Positions 54,363 through 64,000 of a stretch of DNA of 64,000 bases are shown piece by piece. The notes beneath the pieces are model-generated. The model was not told the origin of the DNA. It saw only the letters and a list, made by a program, of their open reading frames with translations, and searched no databases. The translations under genes were made by a program, and so were the position numbers. This stretch comes from Paragordius varius (lineage: Eukaryota > Nematomorpha), in assembly GCA_964247055.1 (NCBI GenBank), contig OZ176054.1:10974001-11038000 (forward strand), given 5' to 3'. Position 1 is the stretch's first letter. Each line of letters starts with the position of its first letter.

Positions 54363-57300
54363 ATGTCCAAACGCTTTGATACAAATGGTGTGGACAGAGA
54401 TTTATCTATCTCCCCACCTTTATTACATAAAAATTTTCGGCTTTGTAATTTAAACGATTCATCGCTGAGTTCTTTAGCCATAGACAACACGAGCAACGAT
54501 AACGACACTACAACTAATGGAACAATACATACCAAAAATAATGTACTGTTAAATGATAAAAACAGTCACGACCTTGAACATAACACCAAAGACCATCCAC
54601 ATTATAATCTCATTAATAATAATGATATTAATTTGCCAACCAAAACTGATAAAAAGGCATATGAACCACAAAAAACAGTTTTTAAACACGGCGATAATTT
54701 TGCTAATGATGAGGCCTCTTATGATATCCCACGGTATCCAATTGAAGAGGTAGAGCAGGAAAGACGGGCTACACTTCACCTCATTCAAGACGATAATTTA
54801 ATCCATCATACCAAAAATAAAAAATCTCGAATGCCTAAAATACCCCCATTCATATCGCCCAAAAAAGATAATAAACATGAGGCTAGCAGCTTTTATCCAA
54901 ATGAAGGTGACAACAAAGGACCGCCGGATGTTGATAAAAAGTAAGTCTGTTTTATATGTTGCTGTTTTTAATATAATTATTTGTTAATTTAAATTTTTTT
55001 TACTTGTATATCTGGCTTAAATTGTAAAAATATGCACTATCTAACTTATCAGGTGTAATCACAAGTTTTTAGCGGTTTAACGAAGGAATGCTAGCGAAAA
55101 ATACGCAGACGATTAATTGTTCTTCTGTCATTTAACAACAAACACACAAGTTGAGTTGGCAAAAACTAGTGTATTTTGATCATTCAATAATCATGTCGAG
55201 TTTGTGCCTGAAAATAAACATTTGTGGCACGCATTGCCAGTAGAAGAAAGGGGCTTTTGCAAATTATCGTTGCTGGCCGAAAAAATATGGTGAACATGCT
55301 TTATCGACTATTGCGAAACATGGTTTTTAAATTGATTTCATGTCAAAAAGTATGGGCCTCTTTTCGTCCACAGAACTGTTAAGACGCTAAAATGCAAAGA
55401 TTATTGGATGATGACCCAACTGAAACTCAACGGAAATTTACAGTTACATGTATCACACTAATCGATAGATTTCCACGAGCAATGAGAGAGACTAGGTATG
55501 ATTCCACACAATTTGAATGAAAATTAAATAAAAATTGCATAGTAAATCCTGTTTCAACTTAACAGAATGAAATCATTTTTGTATTGAAATGAGATGGGTG
55601 ATAAGAAATCTTTTGTAAATCCAAGGCGAAAAAAACTTAGTTTTTACCTTGCGCCGTCCATCAAACACCACGGCCAAATCGTTTTGGCTCCAGTGGGGCA
55701 GCGATATTTAACATACGATCAAATGATTGTTAATGCATTTAAAACGACCGGAATTAGCCAGAAGATATGGTAAAGTTAATTTTACTCCATGACAATTCTC
55801 GGTCTCACACAACAAAACCATTGAAAGACAATTTGGAATCGCTTCGATGGAAAATTCTTCCAAGAACACCCTGACCAGGCGCCATCTGATTATACAACTT
55901 CGCATGATGAGACACACCCGCGCAGAGCAGCACTTCAATAATTTGGAGACGTGATAAATGGTTTGCCGCAAAAGACAATTAGTTTGTACGGCATTCATAT
56001 ATTATCTAAATGGGCGAAATGTGTAGAAGCCGATGCACAATAGTTTTAATAAAATTAAAAATTGATTCCCTTTCAAAAATACATCTTTTTTTATTAAAAA
56101 TCTGGTAAACATATGACTAAATATTATAAATTTTGGTTCAATTGATTCGATCATGTTTTAAGTTCGATAACTATAATTAATTCATATACTTTTATTAATG
56201 ATTAACTCTTTAGATCTTCCCAAGAACCACCCCATAATGCACTCCAAAATGATAAAAATAGTTTTTATTCAACTCTCGCTGGTTGGTTTAATAACGATTT
56301 AACACCTCCTATTAATTCGGCCAGACTTGAAAGACTACATCAGTTGCTTAATGGCAGCAACGATGAAGTTGATTTTTCAGAATTGGAATCCTTGCCCAAT
56401 GATAATATTAATAATAATAATTTGTTAGATACCGAATGTCGATACATCCATTATCAAAGAGTCAATGTTAATGGAGATGAAATTGGGGTAAATATTTTTG
56501 GTTTCTCCTGGGAATTTTGGCGCCATTATTGATTATTTATTATTAGTATTCGAGACAAAAATCATTTTTTTCTTATTTTTAGCAGCACATTGTGAAAACG
56601 ATTAAAGCAAAGCTAAATCGGAAAAGTGCAAGATGAACAGCATAAGCTAAATAGTTTATGCGCGCAATTTTTTTAAAATAACTAATTAAGGGAGGTGGTT
56701 CATATTACATTTAAATGGACTTATGAAAACATTTCTTCATATGCCGTATATTTCCCAGCCGAAATTTCAAATAAAAAACTGTAAGATAAATAATTAAAAA
56801 AAATCTATCATTGTAAATTATATCTTTTTTAAACGTTTTTTTTTAAATTATTTTATATCAAATGTATAATTTTGCAATAGTTTAAACATAAATTTTCGAT
56901 AACTATGTGTAACTAACTTTTACGTCAAAAATAAAACATTAAATATGAAATATAAAACATATTTCATAAGATCCCAATCCTTGATTACGTACACTCGGCT
57001 CAAGCCATATTGGAAGCACTGAGTATGCGTGAAAAATATATGCACACTTCACAACAAACGTTTCCCATGTCAGTTTCCAAGTATTTAAGCCGGGCCTTTG
57101 GAAAATCCTATTTTTATTACGCAGATTCCAATGAGAAAACACACCCACGGGCTAATAAAATGAGTCTTGAAGGTACTACAAATATGAAATTTGAACGATT
57201 GTTTAATGGCGTTTTTTTAAAAAAGTTGTTTTAGCAAATAATTCCCTTTTTTCAGAGAAGAAAAGATTGAAGTTTTAGCCATTTGCATTAATATAGGGAG

Positions 57301-60300
57301 ATTTAAGGTTTTTAACCATTATTGGGTTCGTTTTTTATTTTTTTGTTTTAAACAGTCGAAGTCTTATTTGAACACAAATACATGCACTTTTTTCATTATA
57401 AAATAGAACTTTTTTCTTTAATGAAAGAGAAAATTTTAATCAAACACAACATAATTAGATAATAATTGTTGCTTCGGATTAAAAATTTGGACTTTATATT
57501 AAAAAGCTTTGTCGGTGAATTTAAAACTGTTTTGCGTTCGAACGAATAAAAAGTGTTAATTTTTTGTCAATAATGCAAATTTATGCAATTTTTTTGCCTT
57601 TTTACCATCCATATATTTAGATCATCCCATTAATCCACCCATCTTGGAACAAAAAGAAAATCCATATGAATGCCAAATACTACCCGATCTCAATTATTCC
57701 ATCGTTGAAAAAAATGGTGTTTATAATTTATCAACACTTGCTTCTAATACCAATATCAATGGGTTTTCTAATGGCAATTCTAATGCTTCTCTGCTGAACA
57801 GTAAAGAAACAAAGAGTGATATGGCAGAAAATGGTGATTTAAATCATTCAAATACAATTCCATCCTTGTTATATCTCAGCGTAGATAGGGATGAATATCT
57901 CAAAGATGCTCTCACCCTGCAACAATTGTTAACTAACGTAACTATGTAAGAAAATTTTTATGTATGATTTATTTGGATATAAAGATGGTTTTTTTAAAAA
58001 AATGGAAGTTTTTGGTTGTTTTCATAAATAAAGGATTTTTCACCGGGAAAATTAACAAGTTATTAAGTAAATATTTGATTATATTTTTATTCGCTACTAC
58101 GTTGAGGATTATGTATATAGCAATATTCCTTTAAATTATATAGTTATACCTTTTATTTTCCTACAAAATAAGTTGAATAACGGATCTATTCTAATTTTCG
58201 CTTTCATAAACTCTACCGTTTGAACACACTAAAAGGAGTCGACAGCTCTCATTATTTAACTATTATATCAATTTTAATTTATATTATATAACCTAAAATT
58301 CAAGAGTTAGGTTTAAATTACATATATATTTTTAAATATACAATGGTTTTGTATCAACTAAGTATAGTAAAGTATATTGTTTTGGTTTTTAAAGAATTTT
58401 TTGGAGTACATAAGTTGATTGGATAATATACACTTAAGTTTATCGTCATATTTTTTTCAAATTATATCATCATATATAATAATACATCTTAAACAAATAT
58501 TGTTATATATGATCGAATTTAAAATACTTAACCATATTATAAGCACAGTAATTATTTTTATTTAATATATTTATATATATTTATTTTCATAATATGGGTA
58601 GTTATATATAAATAACCGGCTTCATCTTATTTATTATTGTAGCGCCCATGGTAGAACCAACCATTTCTAAAAATAGGTTCTAGTAAGCAGTTATTTAGCT
58701 CTAATATTAATTTTAAATAACTCTCAAATAACCTAAAATTTAAGAGTATATATATATATATATCATTTACAATTCAATTTCACCCTTAAACAATTCAAAT
58801 TCACCCTTGAACAATTCAAATTTACCCTTAAACAATTCAAATTCACCCTTGGACAATTCAAATTCACCCTCAAATAAAATATATGTTTTTTAAGATTAAA
58901 AATTATTTATATTTTATATATTTTTCAAAAATAAAAATTTTGTTTTGAATTAAAATAATACTGAAAAAAATAATAAATTATACCATAAACATATATTTCA
59001 TATTAATAATGAATTATATTAGTTCGAAAACACATAATTTATTTTTAGGGTGAATTTGAATTGTTCGAGGGTGAATTTGAATTTTGTTCAAGGGGGAATT
59101 TGAATTGTTCAAGGGTGAATTTGAATTGTTCAAGGGTGAATTTGAATTGTTCGAGGGTGAATTTGAATTGTTCGAGGGTGAATTTGAATTGTTCGAGGGT
59201 GAATTTGAATTGTTTAAGGGGAATTTGAATTGTTTAAGGGTAAATTTGAATTGTTCAAGGGTATATATAATTTTATTTATACTATAGTAAATCATTTTCA
59301 TACCGTCGCCTGTGTTACCTATCATGTAAATTTCAATTACATTGTTACCTCAATGAACTACGAGAAACGAGTACGCAAAAGGGTGTTAAACATCGCGATT
59401 TCTATAACATTCGTAAAGTTGATACTCACATACATGCAGCGTCCTGTATGAATCAAAAACATTTGCTAAGGTTGCATTTTTTATTACCCTTGTTTATTAA
59501 AATTCTTTGTTCAAAAACTGAGTTTTAAAAGATTTTTATAAAAAGTAATTTGGTTTCTATGGATTGAAAATTATATAGACGAAACGTAAAAATTTAAAGA
59601 ATATATTATCAAAAAAGACAACCCCATACATTTTTAATAAACCTTAATTTTTTTATTTATTTAATATAAATTATGGAATTACCATTATTGTAAATGTATA
59701 ATTGATTGTGTTTACCAATTGCATTATTTCATCCTTTGCAATGGAAAACAATGACTTATATATATATATATATAATCAAGTTTATTGGCCTTTTAGAAAA
59801 AACAATTATTTTTATATATTTTTACGTTTTGTTCGTATAGTTTTGAATCTACTATAAAATATTTTTAGATTTTGTTGCTTGATTGAAAAATGAAATTCTA
59901 AATAAATTTTATTGCGATAGGTTTATAAAGAAAACGCTTAAAGAGAGTGTCAACTCACGTGACCAAGAAATTGTAACGAAGGATGGGAAAACATTACAAC
60001 AAGTTTTTCAAAATTATGATATTTGAATTTTCTTTTTTTTTGAAAAAAACGTAAAAATCGAGATTTAAATTTAAACCGTTTTGAAAAAGCGAACAAGCAA
60101 GACTTTTAAATGCCATTTTTTTATTTTTCAAATTTTTTTATACGTAAATGTTGATTTTATTCCTAATTAATTTATTTATTTCAATATTTTTTATATGTTT
60201 ATAGGTTTATGAAAATTTATTTTGGAAACGTTCATATTATTATTATATTCCTTTTATTTTTGGTGGCTACCCATTTATATTGAGCCGATTTTTTATCAAA

Positions 60301-63022
60301 AAAAGAGTTCTGGAAAGGAAATAATTTCTTTACCAGATTTAAATTTTGACTTGAAATCATATATATGTATACATACATTTACAGTTCAAATTCACCCTAA
60401 AACAATTCATTTTTACCCCTGAACAATTCCCTCACCCTTAAAAAATTCGAATACCCTAAAATAAATTATCTATATTTATTAAAAATTACCTATATTTTTT
60501 TATATTTTTAAAACATTAAATTACGTTTAAAATTAATATAATACTGAAAAAAATAATAAACTATGCCATAAAGTAATTCATATTTGAGTTTTCAAAACAC
60601 ATAATTTAAATTTAGGATAAATTTGAATTGTTCAAGGGTGAATTTGAACTGTAAATGGTATATATAGTTTTTAAATGTTTTCATATATTTTTTCATAGGT
60701 ATTTGATGATATGGGTATTAGTCCGTATGACTTGAGTGTCGATATGTTGGACGTCCATGCAGTTAGTATTTTTTGTTAATAATAGCACTTTTCTAACTAT
60801 ATATTATTAATAAAATTTATTTTTACAATTTCCAATTATCTTTATATCAATTTTTACACTTTTTTTATTTTTAATGGTATAAAAAGTTTTTTTCCTTAAA
60901 TTATATAATATAATATATTTAGGATAGGGATACATTCCATCGTTTCGATAAATTCAATTCCAAGTACAATCCCATTGGGGAAAGTCAAATCCGTGAAATC
61001 TTTATAAAAACCAACAATTACGTGGGTGGGAAATATTTTGCTAAAATTCTTAAGGTTTTTTTATTGATTTTATATATATATATACCATTTACAATTCAAA
61101 TTCACCCTAAAAATAAATTATGTGTTTTCGGGCTAATATAACTCATCATTAATATAAATATATTCTTATGGCATATTTTATTATCTTTTCAGTATTATAG
61201 TAAATACAAACAAAATTACAATTTTTAGAAATATGAAAAAATATATGAAATTTTAATCTAAAAAGCACTTAATCTATTTTGGGGTAAATTTGAACTGTAA
61301 ATGGTATAATATTCAAAAACATAACTTTTTTAACCATATAGTTTTAAATAAAAATATTATTTTATACTACATTACCAGTTTAGCTACAATAAAATAGTTT
61401 TTATAGTGCCTATTAGCACATATCAATATATATGACACACTATTTTTATAACTTAAATTTACCAAAAAAAATAATTTTTTTAGAAACGTAACTCAGTAGT
61501 TTTCATCAATTTACCTGAAATATATTGAAAAATTTTTTCATGACCAAAATTATTAATTAAACTTGGTCTGATATTTCTTTAAAAATCTATGGTTTTCATT
61601 AAAATTAACTATAAATTTTTTTAGTAAAAAAAATTTTTCATTTTTCTAACGTATAGGAAGTTATGTTTGATTTGGAGGAGAGTAAATATCAAAATGCCGA
61701 GCTACGTGTTTCAATATACGGGATTATTTTTTTAATTAAAATTGGGTATATATCAATACACCTAAAATGTTTCGAAAATTTTTTCATAACCAAAGTATAT
61801 TAATCAAACTTGGTCTGATATTTCTTTAAAATTCTATGGTTTTCATTAAAATTAAAAAATAAATTTTTTAGTAAAAAATTTTTTTTCATTTTTCTAACGT
61901 AGGAAGTTATGTTTGATTTGGAGGAAAGTAAGTATCAAAATGCCGAGCTACGTGTTTCAATATACGGGATTATTTTTTTAATTAAAATTGGGTATATATC
62001 AATACACCTAAAATGTTTCGAAAATTTTTAGTATAACCAAATTAATCAAACTTGGTCTTATATTTCTTTAAAAATCTATGGTTTTCATTAAAATTAAAAA
62101 TAAATTTTTTAGTAAAGAAAAATTTTTCATTTTTCTAATGTAGGAAGTTATGTTTGATTTGGAGGAGAGTAAGTATCAAAATGCCGAGCTACGTGTTTCA
62201 ATATACGGGATTATTTTTTTAATTAAAATTGGGTATACATCAATATACCTAAAATGTTTCGAAAATTTTCGGTATAACCAAAATATATATTAATCAAACT
62301 TTGTCTGATAATTCTTTAAAAATCTATTAAACTAAAAACAATTTTTTAGTAAAAAAAATTTTTCATTTTTCTATCGTAGGAAGTTATGTTTGATTTGGAG
62401 GAGATTAAATATCAAAATGCCGAATTACGTGTTTCAATATACGGGATTATTTTTTTAATTAAAATTGGGTATACATCAATATACCTAAAATGTTTCGAAA
62501 AATTTTAGTATAACCAAATTAATCAAACTTGGTCTGATATTTCTTTAAAATTCTATGGTTTTCATTAAACTAAAAATAAACAATTTTAGTAAAAAGAATT
62601 TTCATTTTTCTAACGTAGGAAGTTATGTTTGATTTGGAGGAAAGTAAGTATCAAAATGCCGAGTTACGTGTTTCAATATACGGGATTATTTTTTTAATTA
62701 AAATTGGGTATACATCAATATACCTAAAATGTTTCGAAAAATTTTAGTATAACCAAATTAATCAAACTTGGTCTGATATTTCTTTAAAATTCTATGGTTT
62801 TCATTAAACTAAAAATAAACAATTTTAGTAAAAAAAATTGTTTTAATTTCTAACGTAGGAAGTTATGTTTGATTTGGAGGAAAGTAAGTATCAAAATGCC
62901 GAGTTACGTGTTTCAATATACGGAAGCGATATAGCCGAATGGGATAAGTTAGCAAAATGGGCAATTACATATCGCGTGGCAAGTCCGAATGTGAGATTCC
63001 TCATACAAATCCCAAGGCTTTA
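54363..63022 (+). CDS. AMPD: AMP deaminase, 3' part beyond the window
   Basis: Converts AMP to IMP and ammonia in the purine nucleotide cycle. Exons: 54363-54940, 56214-56487, 56971-57172, 57621-57945, 59288-59470, 59921-60002, 60699-60761, 60923-61054, 62859-63022; all phases agree, 667 codons so far. The N-terminal about 280 residues are poorly conserved and Asn-rich. Then [59 protein letters not shown] with the zinc-binding [53 protein letters not shown] and [12 protein letters not shown] match AMPD in order. The remaining zinc ligands and the C-terminal half lie beyond 64000. The exon beginning at 62859 is preceded by five partial copies of itself. The start is the first ATG after the bidirectional spacer. 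Confidence 0.95.
55049..56126 (+). mobile_element. Mariner transposon relic, copy 2, in AMPD intron 1
   Basis: Left end TCAGGTGTAATCACAAGTTT matches copy 1 at 39207; the right end TGGTAAACATATGACTA is more eroded. Transposase traces: [13 protein letters not shown] (mariner GDEKWIFFVNPKRKK), [19 protein letters not shown] (mariner LHDNAPSHTARAVRDTLE) and RWKILPRTP. Multiple frame breaks. It fills most of the 1.27-kb intron. Confidence 0.85.
58763..59261. mobile_element. F1 MITE with arrays expanded on both arms, AMPD intron 4
   Basis: About 500 bp. The left arm has five 21-nt units and the right arm about ten inverse units (GAATTGTTCGAGGGTGAATT type). The terminal GTAAATGGT is missing on the right, so the element ends within the array. 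It stops 26 nt before the 3' splice site of exon 5 (59288). Because 21 is divisible by three, the arrays stay open as repeated SNSPSNN or LFEGEFE peptides. These frames are artefacts of the repeat. Confidence 0.9.
59556..59864. mobile_element. F2 MITE, AMPD intron 5
   Basis: GAAAATTATATAGACGAAAC at the left; TTTTTACGTTTTGTTCGTAT at the right. The core has GTATAATTGATTGTG and AAAACAATGACTTATA. It makes up about two thirds of the 450-nt intron. Confidence 0.7.
60373..60659. mobile_element. F1 MITE, AMPD intron 6
   Basis: Starts ACATTTACAGTTCAAATTC and ends GAACTGTAAATGGT. About three to four partly decayed units on the left and two on the right. It ends 39 nt before the 3' splice site of exon 7 (60699). 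Confidence 0.75.
61084..61305. mobile_element. F1 MITE, minimal form, AMPD intron 8
   Basis: 222 bp, from ACCATTTACAATTCAAATTC to GAACTGTAAATGGT, with a single unit on each arm. It has TA on both sides and follows a short (TA)n run. This is the simplest copy and best shows the family's basic structure. Confidence 0.85.
61465..62920 (+). repeat. Tandem array of an AMPD intron-exon segment, six copies
   Basis: A unit of about 240 bp (spacings 246, 241, 236, 239, 240) contains the intron end, a TAG 3' splice site and the first 62 nt of an AMPD exon ([20 protein letters not shown], then YG). The exon parts start at 61657, 61903, 62144, 62380, 62619 and 62859. Only the last copy continues into the full exon. 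In copies 1-5 the exon sequence breaks at codon GG- and runs into intron-like DNA with in-frame stops further on. Exon parts differ mostly at synonymous sites; copy 4 has Ser to Ile. Copies 5 and 6 are nearly identical. Confidence 0.93.
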
Positions 63023-63357
63023 GTAAAATTTCATCATTTTGTTTCGTTTCGTTTCCTATTATTTAACTATTTGGCAGCCAGTTGTGGTAAAATTAAAAAT
63101 ATAGTGTTAGTATGCACATATTACAGTTATGTATGTTTAGAATTGTCAGATATAATACGTTTTAAATTGATTTTACTTTGTTTTTAATTGTTTACAATAA
63201 ATAAGCTATTATTATTTTTAAGGCTTAAAAATACGCATGTTGAAAGTTGACATATCAAACATTAAAACAATTATAAACAAATTATAATCATTTAAAAACG
63301 AATTTCTGTCAATTCTACATATACATGACTGTAATGTTAGCCCACATTGGCCACACA

Positions 63358-63520
63358 GTAATATGTTGATTCAAGCAGCAATTTTTTCCTATCTACCACC
63401 AACCTTAATTTGTTTATTTAATTTTGGAGGAAATTTGTTTAATAACTAACACAAACTACTGTAATACCAATTAGCCAACAATAATGTCAATTGGTTAGCA
63501 TAATGTGCATACTGTATAAA
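63358..63520. mobile_element. TACAGT-type repeat, inverted relative to 10619-10800
   Basis: Shares, in reverse orientation, TTGGCTAATTGGTATTACAG, AAATTAAATAAACAAA and AAAAAATTG with the copy at 10619, plus the flanking GTGCATACTGTATAA. No coding capacity. Confidence 0.45.
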
Positions 63521-63797
63521 AATAAACCATACAAAAGTTAAAAGTTTTATTGAAAAATCCTATCTCTACATTTTATTCCATATCTAAACCTATATAATAC
63601 ATTTGCAAAATATATATCTTGAGTTACCTAAACATCTCTGTTCCGTATTTCATAACCCCAAAATTATAGATTACATTTAAAAACAAGTGTAAGGTTAATT
63701 AATTTTGTTTTTTTTTCAATTCAAAATTGATATTCCATTTTTAATTTTTTTCATAAAATAATATACCGTAAAAATATGTATTCCATCTAGGGTTGTG

Positions 63798-63845
63798 CTG
63801 ACCATGTCATGACCCGGTCTATTGACCAGGTCATGACATGGTCAG
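63798..63845. repeat. Perfect 17-bp hairpin
   Basis: Arms CTGACCATGTCATGACC (63798-63814) and GGTCATGACATGGTCAG (63829-63845) are exact inverted copies around a 14-nt loop. The sequence just outside (TAGGGTTGTG at 63788) and a further GAACATGGTCAT nearby suggest the end of another non-autonomous element continuing past the window. Confidence 0.8.
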
Positions 63846-64000
63846 TGACTATTTATTTTTTGAACATGGTCATTAAAAACAGCTTTTTGAAATTTGCTGG
63901 TAAAATTTTTTTGGAAGAGAGATAGTAAGATTTTATTGTTTTTTATATTTTTTAAAAATAAATTAAATATTTAAATATGCTATTTAAAATATAAAATTAA

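Larger units (their letters stand above)
63023..64000. other. AMPD intron 9, running off the window
   Basis: The donor GTAAAATT follows codon phase 2 at 63022, and the next exon is expected to begin with the third base of a Tyr codon. None is visible before 64000. The intron holds a TACAGT-type element (63358-63520) and a perfect palindrome (63798-63845). Confidence 0.7.

Noticed and set aside
54549-54788. Frames overlapping AMPD exon 1 on both strands
   Set aside because: Shadows of the AMPD frame, which alone continues in phase into conserved AMPD exons.
59014-59325. Open frames on both strands with NNSNSPS and LFEGEFE repeats
   Set aside because: Same cause: the expanded F1 arm at 58763-59261. 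No start context, no homology, and they overlap an intron.

Overview
The window is very AT-rich eukaryotic DNA with spliceosomal introns. Its gene content is animal-like: a fused GARS-AIRS-GART purine enzyme, an hnRNP L-type splicing factor, NUP85, the mitochondrial ATP synthase subunit OSCP, mitochondrial ribosomal protein bL35m and AMP deaminase. The proteins are diverged, carry asparagine-rich insertions, and most introns are a few hundred bases of AT-rich DNA full of short repeats. This fits a fast-evolving, AT-rich invertebrate; I cannot name the species. All exons were assigned by reading frame, splice phase and family resemblance, without database searches.

Layout. 1-2305: downstream of GART, no gene recognised. 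2306-18301 (-): GART, 19 exons, all junction phases consistent, 1187 aa. 18302-22315: spacer with fold-back elements. 22316-30392 (+): NUP85, 17 exons. 30393-34041: spacer, no gene recognised. 34042-35047 (-): ATP5PO (OSCP), 5 exons. 35078-35563 (+): MRPL35, 3 exons. 35751-37778: hAT element with a perfect 8-bp target duplication. 38081-38946 and 39207-40317: a hAT-type non-autonomous element and a mariner relic. About 40480-40920: an unidentified coding-like fragment. 41894-54049 (-): hnRNP L homologue, 23 exons, 1231 aa. 54363-63022 (+): AMP deaminase, 9 exons up to the window edge, with a second mariner relic in intron 1 and a six-copy tandem array of one exon's 5' part. 63023-64000: AMPD intron.

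The six genes form three head-to-head pairs: GART/NUP85 (about 4 kb apart), ATP5PO/MRPL35 (30 bp between start codons) and HNRNPL/AMPD (313 bp). ATP5PO and MRPL35 both act in the mitochondrion. GART and AMPD both act in purine metabolism: GART makes the precursors of IMP and AMPD returns AMP to IMP. Intron size is bimodal: most introns are hundreds of bases, but four candidates are only 28-31 nt.

Two short inverted-repeat element families dominate the introns. Family F1 has ends made of variable 21-nt tandem arrays (11 copies plus one sequence-diverged relative). Family F2 is a roughly 290-bp palindromic element (8 clear copies). Every copy I found of either family lies inside an intron and none lies in the intergenic spacers.
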